64,000 nt of DNA from Micromonospora sp. Llam0. GTDB lineage: Bacteria > Actinomycetota > Actinomycetes > Mycobacteriales > Micromonosporaceae. A program made the position numbers and the translations under genes. The notes beneath the pieces were generated by a model. It worked only from the letters and a program-made list of their open reading frames with translations, was not told the origin of the DNA and did no database searches. This document shows, one piece after another, positions 1-8,475 of the stretch. Positions within the stretch are counted from its first letter, which is position 1, and each line of letters opens with the position of its first letter. The stretch covers positions 2,356,001 through 2,420,000 of the forward strand of contig NZ_RJJY01000002.1 of the NCBI RefSeq assembly GCF_003751085.1. Reading direction: 5' to 3'.

Positions 1-67
1 GACTGCCAGTGTCTGCTGCCGCCCACATAGGCATGAATGAATTAGGTGATGATCGGACGGCTCCGCC

Positions 68-454
68 GTGTTTAGGGGGTCGGGTTACCGGGCGTTGTGC
101 ATTCATCTTCGCCAACGAGAATGGAGAGATCTTATGATTCGCAGGCGTGAAGAATTCCCTGCTGGCCGGAGTGGCCGGCTTGACCCTGAAGTAGAGCTGG
201 CTCCCGGATCAAGTCTTGGGAAGACTGGTCTGGGAAAAAGCCGCAGGGTCAACCGACAAGGGTGGAGTCGTGGGTTCAGGATCACCATGGCGATACTTGG
301 CGCGGTCTCCCTTGCCGGCCCTGTCCCGGAAATGGGTGGGAACGGCAATGGGAACGTCGACTGCAGCACCGATCCGAGCGCGCCTGGGTGCGAAGCCATT
401 ATCGGTGCGCCCGATGACGATGACGATGGCAGGGGCGGTGACGGGTTGAGCTCT
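68..454 (+). pseudogene. remnant of a Cys-rich secreted peptide gene
   Basis: This frame is open straight into the lipoprotein that follows, but its content looks like a separate, decayed gene. Near 285-400 it encodes a hydrophobic stretch (AILGAVSLAGPVP), then a Gly/Asn run and the motif VDCSTDPSAPGCE. This mirrors VNCRQNPSAPECE at the start of the protein at 1824-2690. The part before about 285 has no recognisable signal peptide and reads as noncoding. It is probably a degraded copy of the 5' half of the 1824 gene, left by a tandem duplication. A real fused protein reaching 1003 is possible but less likely. Confidence 0.4.
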
Positions 455-1003
455 GTGGTGAACCGTCGGCTTATGGCCTGTCTGGTTGGGGCATTGGCGC
501 TGTTTGCTACGGCGTGTGGCGCCGACGAGACCTACGAAACACCGTCTACGTCGTCGCCTGCGACGGCATCGGGCACGCCGAGCCTGGACTCAGCCGACGA
601 GGCAGAGCGAGACGTCCTGAGGGCGTACCGGGGCATGTGGGATGCATTGGTGGAGGCGGGCAAGGTGTCGGATCCCGACGCCCCCGACCTGCGTAGGCAC
701 GCCTCCGATCAGGCGCTGAGGTTGATCGTCAAGGCACTCTACATCAATCGCGAGCAGGGTGAGGTTGTCCTCGGCGAGCTGGTACTTGACCCGGAGATCA
801 CGGCTCTCGTGCCTGCCACAGATCCCACCACGGCCACGGTCCTGGATTGCGTGAACGACGAGAACTGGTTGCAGTACAACGTATCCGGCGGTCCGGTCAA
901 CGACGAGCCCGGAGGCAGACACCGCATGACCGCCACCGTCAATCGGACCGCCGAGGGCTGGCGGGTGAGCTCATTCCTCCTGGAGGAGACCGGGACATGC
1001 TGA
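455..1003 (+). CDS. putative lipoprotein, paralogue of 1234-1830
   Basis: About 182 residues. A short Arg-containing n-region and hydrophobic stretch (MACLVGALALF) end at Cys in ATAC, a lipobox-like site. A Ser/Thr linker and one globular domain follow, with AYRGMWDAL, DPDAPDLRRHASDQAL, VLDCVNDENW and a C-terminal Cys. The same landmarks occur in the same order in the protein at 1234-1830, so the two are paralogues. The function is unknown; an extracytoplasmic protein linked to the pilus operon downstream is a reasonable guess. The start could be either GTG (455 or 458) or ATG 473. The next small frame begins inside its stop (ATG at 997). Confidence 0.7.
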   Translation: MVNRRLMACLVGALALFATACGADETYETPSTSSPATASGTPSLDSADEAERDVLRAYRGMWDALVEAGKVSDPDAPDLRRHASDQALRLIVKALYINREQGEVVLGELVLDPEITALVPATDPTTATVLDCVNDENWLQYNVSGGPVNDEPGGRHRMTATVNRTAEGWRVSSFLLEETGTC

Positions 1004-1138
1004 CCCGCGGACGACGACTCGCGACTCTCGCCATCGTCGTGGCGGCAGCCCCACGTGGTTATCGCGAGCAGCCGCAGACGCGGCGGCGGTACCGGCGGTG
1101 TGCACTGCAGCGGGAACGACACTCGCCCGGACTGTTAG
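997..1138 (+). pseudogene. short Cys-rich secreted peptide, frameshifted
   Basis: ATG 997 overlaps the upstream stop and is preceded by GGAGGAG, so translation is expected. The first codons (MLTRGRRLATLAIVVAAA) match the signal-peptide start of the gene at 1824 (MLTRRTVRYLIAA). After about 1050 the frame is lost, but the +1 frame reads GGTGGVHCSGNDTRPDC and stops at 1136-1138. That is the counterpart of GGIGGVNCRQNPSAPEC. A single indel around 1045-1070 would restore a secreted peptide of roughly 46 residues. This is either a pseudogene or a sequencing error. Confidence 0.5.
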
Positions 1139-1233
1139 GAGGTCGATCCAGGCATTCGTTCGTGAATCTTCCACGAAAAGCGGCCGCGAGTCAGCGCCGC
1201 TGCCGCCACGAACCGTAAGGAGGCAGGACAGAT

Positions 1234-1830
1234 ATGACGATCCGTAGCAGACGGCAGACGTCCACCGCCCAGCCGCGAGGCCGCCGGCTCCGTGTAGCGG
1301 GCTCGATGATCGGCCTGTGCCTGGCGGTCGGCGCAGGAGCATGCGACGCCGGGGACACCGGGCAGAAGCCTTCCTCCACCGTCTCCATCGCTGTGTCGGC
1401 GCCCAGCCAGGATCCGCGCGGTGCCGCCGAGAATGCCGCGCTGGACGCTTACCGAGGCATGTGGGCCGCTTATGCGAAGGCAGGGCTCACTGCCAACCCC
1501 GACGAGCCGGATCTGAGCCGATTCGCCAGTGACGGTGCGCTGGAGACGCTGAGACGCGGTCTGGCCACCTACCGGGGCAAGAAGCAGGTACTCAAGGGCG
1601 AGTACGTCCTGAATCCACAGGTGGCCGAGGTGGCGCTGACCTCGTCACCCGCGACGGTGACGGTCACCGACTGCATCGACGACAGCAGCTTCCTGGTCTA
1701 CACGCAGTCGGGTGAGCCCATCAACGACGTGCGCGGGGGGCGGCAGGCCGCGCGCGCCACGGTCACGAACCTCGACGTCGGTGGCTGGAAGGTCACCAGC
1801 TTCGGCGTCCAGGACGTGGGATCATGCTGA
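1234..1830 (+). CDS. putative lipoprotein, paralogue of 455-1003
   Basis: 198 residues with a good AAGGAGG ribosome site before ATG 1234. A twin-Arg-rich n-region, a hydrophobic stretch (MIGLCLAVGAGAC) and Cys38 suggest a lipoprotein, although the lipobox is weak. The mature domain repeats the landmarks of the upstream paralogue: AYRGMWAAY, NPDEPDLSRFASDGAL, VTDCIDDSSF, a GG-R motif and a terminal Cys. Two internal Cys plus the C-terminal one could form disulfides outside the cell. The stop overlaps the next ATG (1824) by 7 bp, so the genes are probably translationally coupled. The family was not recognised. Confidence 0.75.
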   Translation: MTIRSRRQTSTAQPRGRRLRVAGSMIGLCLAVGAGACDAGDTGQKPSSTVSIAVSAPSQDPRGAAENAALDAYRGMWAAYAKAGLTANPDEPDLSRFASDGALETLRRGLATYRGKKQVLKGEYVLNPQVAEVALTSSPATVTVTDCIDDSSFLVYTQSGEPINDVRGGRQAARATVTNLDVGGWKVTSFGVQDVGSC

Positions 1831-2690
1831 CGCGCCGTACCGTTCGATACCTGATCGCCGCCAGTGTGGCCCCGATCGTGCTGACGCACGCGGGTCCGGC
1901 AGGTGCCGACGGCGGCATCGGCGGGGTCAACTGTAGACAGAATCCGTCGGCTCCTGAGTGTGAGGTCAGCGCTGGCACCCCCGGCGGGCAGGGCGACGCC
2001 GCTGGTGGCGGCCAGGGCCGTGGTGGTTCCGGTGACGGTTCGGGTGGCGGCGGTGACGGCGGCTGCTACTGGGCGTCGGTCGACGGGGACCTTTCTCCTC
2101 CGCCAGGAAAAGGGCCGCATGGCGGCTGGTATGCGTGGACCTGCGTGGCCGACGGGCTCGGGTCGCAGGACGCGCCGGTGTGGCTGGACCAGGCGCCGAC
2201 GGTGGACCTGGCGGCGTTGGCGCAGACGGCGCGGTCGCGGCTGCGTCTGCCCTCGCCGCAGATCCGCACGAATCCGGCCGCAGCGCCGTTCGTGCTGGTG
2301 CGGGTGCCGGTGTGGCTGTGGGTGGATCCAGCGACGTGGGGCGCGCGGTCGGCCACGGCGTCGGTGCCAGGAGTGTCGGTCACCGCGACGGCGACGCCGA
2401 CGCGGGTGGTGTGGTCATTCGGCGACGGCAGCGATGATCTGGCCTGCTCCGGGCCGGGCGAGCCGTGGAAGCGGGGCACGGACCCGCTGGCGTCCTCGCC
2501 GTGCGGGCATACCTACACCTCATCATCTGCTGTCGCGGCGGGGTCGGCGTTCCCGCTGCAGGCGACGGTGACGTGGTCGGTCACCTGGTCCGGTGCCGGC
2601 GACGGAGGCACTCTCGCCCCGCTGACGACGACCTCGACCGTGTCCGTGCGGGTGGCGCAGTCCCAGGCAATCGTCGGAGGTAGCCAGTGA
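1824..2690 (+). CDS. secreted Cys-rich protein with PKD-like motif
   Basis: 288 residues. An N-terminal signal peptide (hydrophobic stretch about 10-28, ending AGADG) is followed by GGVNCRQNPSAPEC, a Gly-rich linker and a Cys-containing globular part with GGWYAWTC (about 95). The C-terminal third contains VVWSFGDGS (about 195), the typical PKD-fold turn, and a Cys pair. Such proteins often sit at the head of actinobacterial Tad operons; the role in pilus assembly or adhesion is inferred. It overlaps both neighbours (the lipoprotein upstream, cpaB by 4 bp), so it belongs to the pilus operon. An alternative is an unrelated surface protein. Confidence 0.7.
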   Translation: MLTRRTVRYLIAASVAPIVLTHAGPAGADGGIGGVNCRQNPSAPECEVSAGTPGGQGDAAGGGQGRGGSGDGSGGGGDGGCYWASVDGDLSPPPGKGPHGGWYAWTCVADGLGSQDAPVWLDQAPTVDLAALAQTARSRLRLPSPQIRTNPAAAPFVLVRVPVWLWVDPATWGARSATASVPGVSVTATATPTRVVWSFGDGSDDLACSGPGEPWKRGTDPLASSPCGHTYTSSSAVAAGSAFPLQATVTWSVTWSGAGDGGTLAPLTTTSTVSVRVAQSQAIVGGSQ

Positions 2691-3367
2691 GCGTCACGAC
2701 GGACCGCCCCCGCGCGGCGAACACCTCCGCCGCGGATCTGCCGCCGTCACCCACCGGTACGCGGCGGCCGGGGCGGCGCAGTGGCCGGCGCGTCGTGGCC
2801 GGGGTGCTGCTGGTCCTGGCGACGGTGGTGACGTTCTGGCAGGTGGACCTGCGCCGGCACATCGACGAGCAGTTCCTCGCCGTCGCGCGGGATGTGCCCG
2901 CCGGGCAGGTCATCACCGACGCGGACCTGCGGGTGGCGTGGGTAGCGAACCCGTCCGGTTTGGCACTCGTCCCCGCTCAGGAGAGCGGCGGGATTGTCGG
3001 GCGCACCGCGACGGTGCCGTTGGTGGCGGGGAGCCTGCTGGTGTCGGCGCAGGTCGGCCCGGTGGCGTGGCCCGCGGAGGGGGAGGCGGTGATCGCGGTA
3101 CCGGTCGCGCCGGGCCGGGCCCCGACGAGCCTGACCGCCGGATCGCGGGTGGTGGTGCTGGTCGCCCCAGCAGGCGGCGGCGGGCAGCTAGCGCCGCAGC
3201 AGGACGACGGCGTGCGCCGGGCGGTGGCCACGGTGGTGTCGGTGACGGCGGGCGCCGACCAGGTGGGCACGCAGCTGGTGACGGTGCTGCTCGCCGCGGA
3301 CGCGGCGGAAGCGGTCGCGTCCGCGGCGGGCGACGTGTCGCTGGTGCAGCTCGGCCCGTCCCAGTGA
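2687..3367 (+). CDS. cpaB: SAF-domain pilus assembly protein, CpaB/RcpC family
   Basis: 226 residues. It has a Pro/Arg-rich cytoplasmic N-terminus, one membrane helix at about 36-52 (VVAGVLLVLATVVTFW), then a SAF-type fold. The SAF part contains ARDVPAGQVITDADLRVAWV (about 65-85) and GRTATVPLVAGSLLVSAQV. CpaB/RcpC proteins sit in the envelope and help assemble or gate Flp pili. The domain, single anchor and place directly before cpaE and cpaF support the call. The start overlaps the upstream gene by 4 bp (GTGA). Confidence 0.85.
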   Translation: MSVTTDRPRAANTSAADLPPSPTGTRRPGRRSGRRVVAGVLLVLATVVTFWQVDLRRHIDEQFLAVARDVPAGQVITDADLRVAWVANPSGLALVPAQESGGIVGRTATVPLVAGSLLVSAQVGPVAWPAEGEAVIAVPVAPGRAPTSLTAGSRVVVLVAPAGGGGQLAPQQDDGVRRAVATVVSVTAGADQVGTQLVTVLLAADAAEAVASAAGDVSLVQLGPSQ

Positions 3368-3387
3368 GATACGAGGAGGCGTGGGAG

Positions 3388-4122
3388 ATGTTGGTGGTGG
3401 TGGCGTCGGTGTCCGGCGCGCCGGGCGCGTCGACGGCGGCGTTGGGGCTGGCGGCGTTGTGGCCGGGCAGGCCAGGGCTGCTGGTGGAGGCCGACCCGAC
3501 GGGTGGGGTGGTCGCGGCGCGGTTCGGGCTGGCGCAGGAACCCGGGCTGGCGTCCCTGGCGGCGGCGGCCCGCCACGGCGGGCACGCTGGCGGGGCGGCG
3601 CCGTACGTGCAGCAGATTCCCTTGGGCTTGCACGTCCTCGTCGGGCCGGGTGCGGCCGAGACCGCCGCAGGTGCGGTGTCGGTCCTGTCCGGCCAGCCCG
3701 ACGTGGTCGCGCGGTTGGCACCGGTGGTGGTCGCCGACGCGGGCCGCCTCTACGCCGCCAGCCCCGCGTCGGGCCTGCTGCGCTGCGCCGACGCGGTCGT
3801 GCTGGTCGCCTCGGGGTCGACGGAGTACCTGGATCATCTGGACACCCGCCTGCCGGCGCTACGCGCCACGGCACGACCGGATCGCGTCGGCCTGGCGATC
3901 TCCGGCAGGTCCGCCTACACCCCGCAGGAGATCAGCGGACGTCTCGGCGTCCCGGTGTGGGCGCAGCTGCCCACCGACCGGTGGGGAGCTGGCGTCCTCG
4001 CGGGGCGGATGACGGGACAGGCGTGGACACGGACCCGCCTCGCCCAAGCCTTGCGTGCCCTCGCCGCGTCCCTCGCCGCGGGCGGGCAGCCGGCTCATGC
4101 GGCGCTGGAGGTCGCGCGGTGA
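3388..4122 (+). CDS. cpaE: CpaE/TadZ-like ParA-family protein
   Basis: 244 residues from ATG 3388, which has GAGGAGG about 8 bases upstream; GTG 3364 overlapping the cpaB stop is the alternative. The N-terminus has a deviant Walker A loop, SGAPGAST (9-16), in place of the KGGVGKST of true ParA/MinD proteins, so nucleotide hydrolysis may be lost. This is typical of TadZ/CpaE pilus localisation proteins, which place the Tad machine in the cell. Other ParA-like elements are VEADPTGG (about 33-40) and VLVASGS. The stop overlaps the cpaF start. Confidence 0.8.
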   Translation: MLVVVASVSGAPGASTAALGLAALWPGRPGLLVEADPTGGVVAARFGLAQEPGLASLAAAARHGGHAGGAAPYVQQIPLGLHVLVGPGAAETAAGAVSVLSGQPDVVARLAPVVVADAGRLYAASPASGLLRCADAVVLVASGSTEYLDHLDTRLPALRATARPDRVGLAISGRSAYTPQEISGRLGVPVWAQLPTDRWGAGVLAGRMTGQAWTRTRLAQALRALAASLAAGGQPAHAALEVAR

Positions 4123-5429
4123 CCGCCCCGGCCCTCAACGGCGGCACAGCCACGGCCGCGCCGGACGTGGTGGCGCGGCTGCGGGCCCGGGTCAGCGACC
4201 GCCTCGCCGGCCACGGCGCGCAGCTTCCCGACAGCGAACGTCACACGGTGATCGCCGGCTACATCGCCGAGGAACTCCTCGCCCACGCCCGCGAGGACAT
4301 CGCGGCCGGCCGTGTGCCGCTCACTCCGCAGGCCGAGGCGGCCCTGGCGCGGGCGCTGCGTGACAGCTTCACCGGTCTGGGCGGCCTGCAACGGCTGATC
4401 GACGACCCGCGGGTGGAGGACATCTTCGCCAACGGCTGCGACAACGTGTGGATCCGCACCACCGACGGGCAGATGCATCGGGTGCCGCCGGTCGCCGCCT
4501 CCGACGACGACCTGGTCGCCCTCGTACGGACAGCGGCGGCGCGCAGCGGGCAGGAGGAGCGCCGTTTCGACCGCGGCTCTCCTGGCCTGTCCCTGCGGCT
4601 GCCCGGCGGGCAGCGCCTGTTCGCCGTGATGGCGGTGGCGAAGCGGCCCAGCCTGTCGATCCGCCGCAACACGCTGCACCGGGTGACCCTGGAGGACCTC
4701 CGGGCGCGGGGTGAGATCACCGTCGGGCTGCGGGAACTCATCGCGGCGCTGGTGCGGGCCCGCAAGAACATCGTGATCTGCGGGGGCGTCGGCGTCGGCA
4801 AGACCACCATGCTGCGCGCCGCCGCCGGGGCGATCAGCCCGCTCGAGCGGATCGTGACCGTCGAGGACGCCTACGAACTCGGCCTCGACGAAGACATCGA
4901 CGCCCATCCGAACACCACCGCGCTTCAGCAGCGCGAGCCGAACCTCGAAGGCGTCGGCGGCATCGACATGTCGACGATGGTGCGCTGGGGTCTGCGGATG
5001 CGCCCGGACCGGGTCATCGTCGGTGAGACCCGCGGTGCAGAGGCGGTGCCGATGCTGCTGGCCATGTCGCAGGGCAACGACGGGTCGATGTGCACCCTGC
5101 ACGCCTCCTCGTCGAAGCAGGCGTTGACGCGGTTGGCCATGTACGTCATGCAGGCACCGGAGACGCTGACCTTCGACGCGGCGAACGTGCTCATCGGCCA
5201 GGCCGTCGACTTCATCATCCATCTGGACGTCGCCACCGACGGGACCCGCGTCGTGTCCTCCGTCCGCCAGGTCCTGGAGACCGACGGCACGCAGGTCCCC
5301 TCCAACGAGATCTACCGACCCGGCCCCGACCGCCGCGCGATCCCCGGCGCGCCGATCCGCGCCGACACCCTTGACGAGCTCACCGCCGCCGGCCTGAACC
5401 CCGACCTCCTGCACAGGGACCGGTGGTGA
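4119..5429 (+). CDS. cpaF: Tad pilus assembly ATPase, CpaF/TadA
   Basis: 436 residues from GTG 4119. This is the secretion ATPase (VirB11/PulE superfamily) that powers Flp pilin assembly at the inner face of the membrane. Visible motifs are Walker A GGVGVGKTT (about 222-230), the Asp-box region VTVEDAYEL (about 247), Walker B-like MRPDRVIVGETRG (about 293-304) and the His box CTLHASS (about 324). The N-terminal part (VEDIFANGCDNVWI) matches the usual CpaF substrate-side domain. Length and gene order (cpaE before, tadB and tadC after, 4-bp overlaps) are canonical. Confidence 0.95.
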   Translation: MTAPALNGGTATAAPDVVARLRARVSDRLAGHGAQLPDSERHTVIAGYIAEELLAHAREDIAAGRVPLTPQAEAALARALRDSFTGLGGLQRLIDDPRVEDIFANGCDNVWIRTTDGQMHRVPPVAASDDDLVALVRTAAARSGQEERRFDRGSPGLSLRLPGGQRLFAVMAVAKRPSLSIRRNTLHRVTLEDLRARGEITVGLRELIAALVRARKNIVICGGVGVGKTTMLRAAAGAISPLERIVTVEDAYELGLDEDIDAHPNTTALQQREPNLEGVGGIDMSTMVRWGLRMRPDRVIVGETRGAEAVPMLLAMSQGNDGSMCTLHASSSKQALTRLAMYVMQAPETLTFDAANVLIGQAVDFIIHLDVATDGTRVVSSVRQVLETDGTQVPSNEIYRPGPDRRAIPGAPIRADTLDELTAAGLNPDLLHRDRW

Positions 5430-6283
5430 GCATGAACCTGCTGCCGATCCTGCTCGGTCTGGGCTGCGCCGCCGGCCTCGTCCTCATCACCGACGGGCTA
5501 CGCCGCCGCCCACCCGGCACCCCCACCACCCGCGCGCGCAGGCCGTTGACATCGCCCGACCGTACCCGCCTCATCGCGGCCGTCACCGCCGGATTCGTCG
5601 CCGCGGTGGTGACCCGCTGGCCGGTCGCGGCGCTGCTGACCGCCGCCGGAGTATGGGCGTTACCCCGCGTCCTCGGCCCTGACCGGGAACACACCCGTGC
5701 GATCGCCCGGATCGAGGCCATCGCCACCTGGACCGAGCTGCTGCGCGACACCCTGTCATCGGCCGCCGGTCTGGAGCAGGCCATCACCGCCACCGCCCCG
5801 GTCACACCCCAGCCCATCCGCCCCCAGGTGCTGGCACTCGCAGGGGCGGTACGCGGCGGGGTGCGACTACCCGACGCGCTGCGCGCGTTCGCCGCCGACC
5901 TCGCAGACCCCACCGCCGACCTCGTCGTACGCGCCCTGACACAGGCCGCCGGCCACCACGGCGGCCAGCTCACCGAGAGCCTGACCAGCCTGGCCGCCAC
6001 CGCCCGCGAGCAGGCGCAAATCCGGATGCGGATCGCCACCACGAGGGCCACCACCCGGACCGCGGCGCGGGTCATCACCGGCACCTGCGTGGTCATGGTC
6101 GCCGGCCTCATCGTGCTCAACCGCGGCTTCCTCACCCCGTACAGCACCCTCACCGGGCAGATGGTCCTCCTCACCGTCGGCAGCATCTACGCCGCCGGAT
6201 TCTGGTGGCTGGCCCACGCCTCCCGCATTCCCCAGCCGCCCCGCATCCTCGACGGCTCCAACCCGGGGCCGGCGTCGACATGA
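5426..6283 (+). CDS. tadB: Tad inner-membrane platform protein TadB
   Basis: About 285 residues; GTG 5426 overlaps the cpaF stop (GTGA), with GTG 5423 and ATG 5432 as alternatives. Membrane helices are predicted at the N-terminus (LLPILLGLGCAAGLVLI), around 50-75, and as a C-terminal pair (VITGTCVVMVAGLIVL and MVLLTVGSIYAAGFWWL). Between them lies a cytoplasmic T2SS-F-type helical domain with WTELLRDTLSSAAGLEQAI. TadB and TadC form the platform on which the CpaF ATPase acts. It is followed by tadC with a 4-bp overlap. Confidence 0.9.
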   Translation: MSMNLLPILLGLGCAAGLVLITDGLRRRPPGTPTTRARRPLTSPDRTRLIAAVTAGFVAAVVTRWPVAALLTAAGVWALPRVLGPDREHTRAIARIEAIATWTELLRDTLSSAAGLEQAITATAPVTPQPIRPQVLALAGAVRGGVRLPDALRAFAADLADPTADLVVRALTQAAGHHGGQLTESLTSLAATAREQAQIRMRIATTRATTRTAARVITGTCVVMVAGLIVLNRGFLTPYSTLTGQMVLLTVGSIYAAGFWWLAHASRIPQPPRILDGSNPGPAST

Positions 6284-7152
6284 ACGGCAACGTCCTCATC
6301 GCGGGCGTAGCAGCTGGGCTCGGGTTGCTGCTGATCGCCACCGGCCTGTGGCCCGCCCGACCGTCCCTCGCCCACGCCCTCGACGCCCTGCGTCGCCCGC
6401 CCACCCCCGCCGGCGAGCCGCTGTCGTGGCGCACCCGGATCCTGTCCGGGCCATGGACGGCACTCGGGCTCCCGACCGTCCGCACCCGCGCCGACCTGGA
6501 AGTCCTCGAGCGGCCCACCGCCACGCACCTGGCCGACCAGACCCTCGCCGTCCTGGCCGGTCTGCTGCTCCCACCCGTCGTGATCGCGCTTCTCGCCGCC
6601 ACCGGCACCACCATCAGCGCGCAGATACCACTGTGGGCATCCCTCGCTGGTGGTGCCGGCGGATGGTGGCTGGCCGAAACCACCGTCCACGCCGAAGCGC
6701 AACGACGCCGCGACGAACTCCGCTACGCCCTGTCCGCGGTACTCGACTTGGTCGTCATCTCCCTGGCCGGCGGCGCTGGCCTCGAACAGGCCCTCGACGA
6801 CGCCTGCGCCGACACCAACGGCTGGGCCGCCAACCGCCTCAACCGGACGGTCGCCACCGCCCGGCTGCTGCGGATCCCACCCTGGCAGTCCCTCGGCCAA
6901 CTCGGTGAGGAAACCGGCGTCATCGAGCTGCAGGAACTCGCCGCGACCATGGGGCTCGCCGGCGCCGAAGGCGCCCGCATCCGCACCTCACTCGGCATCC
7001 GCGCCGCCACCATGCGCGCCCACCAGGCAACCGCCCTCGAAGCCAAAGCCAACTCCGCCACCGAACGCATGAGCATGCCCGTGATGCTCCTCGCGATCGG
7101 CTACATGATCTTCCTGCTCTACCCGGCCGTCGCCGCCATCGACACGTTCTAA
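6280..7152 (+). CDS. tadC: Tad inner-membrane platform protein TadC
   Basis: 290 residues; ATG 6280 overlaps the tadB stop (ATGA). It has an N-terminal helix (VLIAGVAAGLGLLLIATGL), a central pair of helices (LAVLAGLLLPPVVIALLAA and following), a T2SS-F domain with DLVVISLAGGAGLEQAL (about 157-173), and a final helix (MLLAIGYMIFLLYPAVAAI). It is the second half of the Tad platform. The operon is interrupted after it: the next plus-strand pilus gene is 1.1 kb away, beyond a minus-strand gene. Confidence 0.9.
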   Translation: MNGNVLIAGVAAGLGLLLIATGLWPARPSLAHALDALRRPPTPAGEPLSWRTRILSGPWTALGLPTVRTRADLEVLERPTATHLADQTLAVLAGLLLPPVVIALLAATGTTISAQIPLWASLAGGAGGWWLAETTVHAEAQRRRDELRYALSAVLDLVVISLAGGAGLEQALDDACADTNGWAANRLNRTVATARLLRIPPWQSLGQLGEETGVIELQELAATMGLAGAEGARIRTSLGIRAATMRAHQATALEAKANSATERMSMPVMLLAIGYMIFLLYPAVAAIDTF

Positions 7153-7324
7153 CCGGAAAGCCGTGGGTTCAGCAATTCCGAAGCTTCGTCAGGCAGGAAC
7201 CGAAGGGAGGTAAGCAGTGATGAGGCTAGTTGATGGCTGGGGTTCAGGAACTGACGGCGGCGGCGTCGGTGTCCGCCGATCACTGGTGGTGGACGGTGGG
7301 CGAGGGCTACCCGCACGGGACCCG

Positions 7325-7840
7325 TCACCACCGGTGGTAGATGACGCCTTCGAGGTCGTCGCGGTGGAAGGCGGCGGCGTTGGTGAAGTGGCCGTCGTAC
7401 GGGCCGACCTTCGTGACCTGCCGTCCGGCTTGGACAACGATCTGGAGTCCGTGTTCCGGCTCCCAGTCGCAGTCACATTCCACGACGACGTACACGTGCC
7501 GGTCGCGGAAGCTGTCCCGCGCGACGGTGACCTCGACCGGGCGGATGTGCGCCCAGACCTGGTCCGGGTGGGAGATCGACACCGGCATGGAGCCGTCGGT
7601 GACCTCGGACGCGATGTCCTGGTAGTAGTCGAAGATCGCCGGCGCGGCGGTCAGAACAGACTCGTCGATGCTGAGGAACGCGGCGATGGCGGCATGGAAC
7701 TCTTCCTTGGCCGGATCGTCGTCGTATCCGTCGATCATCAGGAAGTAGGTGCCCCCACCCAGGGCCGGCACGGTGACAGGCTCGCCGCGGTACCGCCCGT
7801 CGACGTCCTCGATCACCGATCCGAGACCAGGGATGTCCAT
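7325..7840 (-). CDS. DUF6985-like protein of unknown function
   Basis: 171 residues, ATG 7840, with no signal peptide or membrane helix. It is acidic, with MDIPGLGSVIED at the start, DVDGRYRGE, YFLMIDGYDDDPAKEEFHAAI, ATGs-like DYYQDIASEV and a C-terminal VYVVVECDCDWEPEHGLQIV strand pair. The opening and the 'fractional area around a linear region' pattern resemble DUF6985 proteins, often found near polymorphic-toxin immunity genes; that similarity is by memory, not a search. It runs antisense between tadC and the pilin gene, so it probably arrived by insertion and has its own promoter in 7841-8000. Confidence 0.6.
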   Translation of the reverse strand: MDIPGLGSVIEDVDGRYRGEPVTVPALGGGTYFLMIDGYDDDPAKEEFHAAIAAFLSIDESVLTAAPAIFDYYQDIASEVTDGSMPVSISHPDQVWAHIRPVEVTVARDSFRDRHVYVVVECDCDWEPEHGLQIVVQAGRQVTKVGPYDGHFTNAAAFHRDDLEGVIYHRW

Positions 7841-8274
7841 CCGGACACCCTACGGCGACAGCGATCCGGTCGATGGTCCGGCTGGTGCGACGCCGGTGAC
7901 CCCACGCCGATCAGCGGTTCGCGCTGGCCCAGCGACGTCGCCGGTCAGCGGGTGCGCGCGCCCACAGCGGGAGCGCCGGCCGCACACCGGACCCAGGCCC
8001 CATGCCCGGGTGTGGTCGGCCCGCCTGCCGCATCGCACGACAGACATCGATCCATCAGCGGGTTTGTTCCGCCCGCTCGTCTCGAAGATCACCCGATGTC
8101 GGCAATCCCGACCGTCTCCGGCCCACGGCGGCGACGCGACGGGCCGGCCCTGCCCATCACTTCCGCCCTGGGCGGCAGGCCGCGTGGACACATCGTGGAA
8201 CAGCTCACGGACCGACGGTCTGCCGTCGTACGCGAACAGCCTCCTCCACCCACAACAACCCCGGGAGCAGCCCA
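7841..8274. other. gap between DUF6985-like gene and pilin gene
   Basis: About 430 bases with no convincing gene. It must hold the promoter of the minus-strand gene starting at 7840 and probably a promoter for the pilin half of the Tad operon. The only clear signal is the ribosome site GGGAGCAG just before the pilin ATG at 8275. Translations across this stretch are Arg/Pro-rich and look like antisense shadows. Confidence 0.5.
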
Positions 8275-8475
8275 ATGACCAGAGCATTCGCCATGCTGAC
8301 CATCGTCCGCCTCACGCTGACCGACCGGATGCGGGAAATACGCGAGGACGGCGACCGTGGTTCCGAAACCACCGAGAAGGTCCTGTGGATCGCGTTCCTC
8401 GTGCTGCTCGTCGCCGGGGTGTACGCGATCTTCCAGTCCAAGATCATCACGAAGATCACCGGCATCACCCTGTGA
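8275..8475 (+). CDS. flp: small Flp-type pilin
   Basis: 66 residues. A short basic leader is followed by DRGSETTEKVLWIAFLVLLVAGVYAIF. This fits a type IVb prepilin: cleavage after Gly, Glu at +5 of the mature protein, then one hydrophobic helix. It is the probable main subunit of the Tad pilus, or a close relative. Processing needs a TadV/CpaA prepilin peptidase, and no such gene is visible in this window. The ribosome site is GGGAGCAG. The stop overlaps the start of the next pseudopilin gene by 4 bp. Confidence 0.8.
   Translation: MTRAFAMLTIVRLTLTDRMREIREDGDRGSETTEKVLWIAFLVLLVAGVYAIFQSKIITKITGITL

Noticed and set aside
7217..8278. A 353-codon plus-strand frame continuing the Tad operon direction
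   Set aside because: The minus-strand frame at 7325-7840 has natural protein composition and a proper start; the plus frame looks like its complement.
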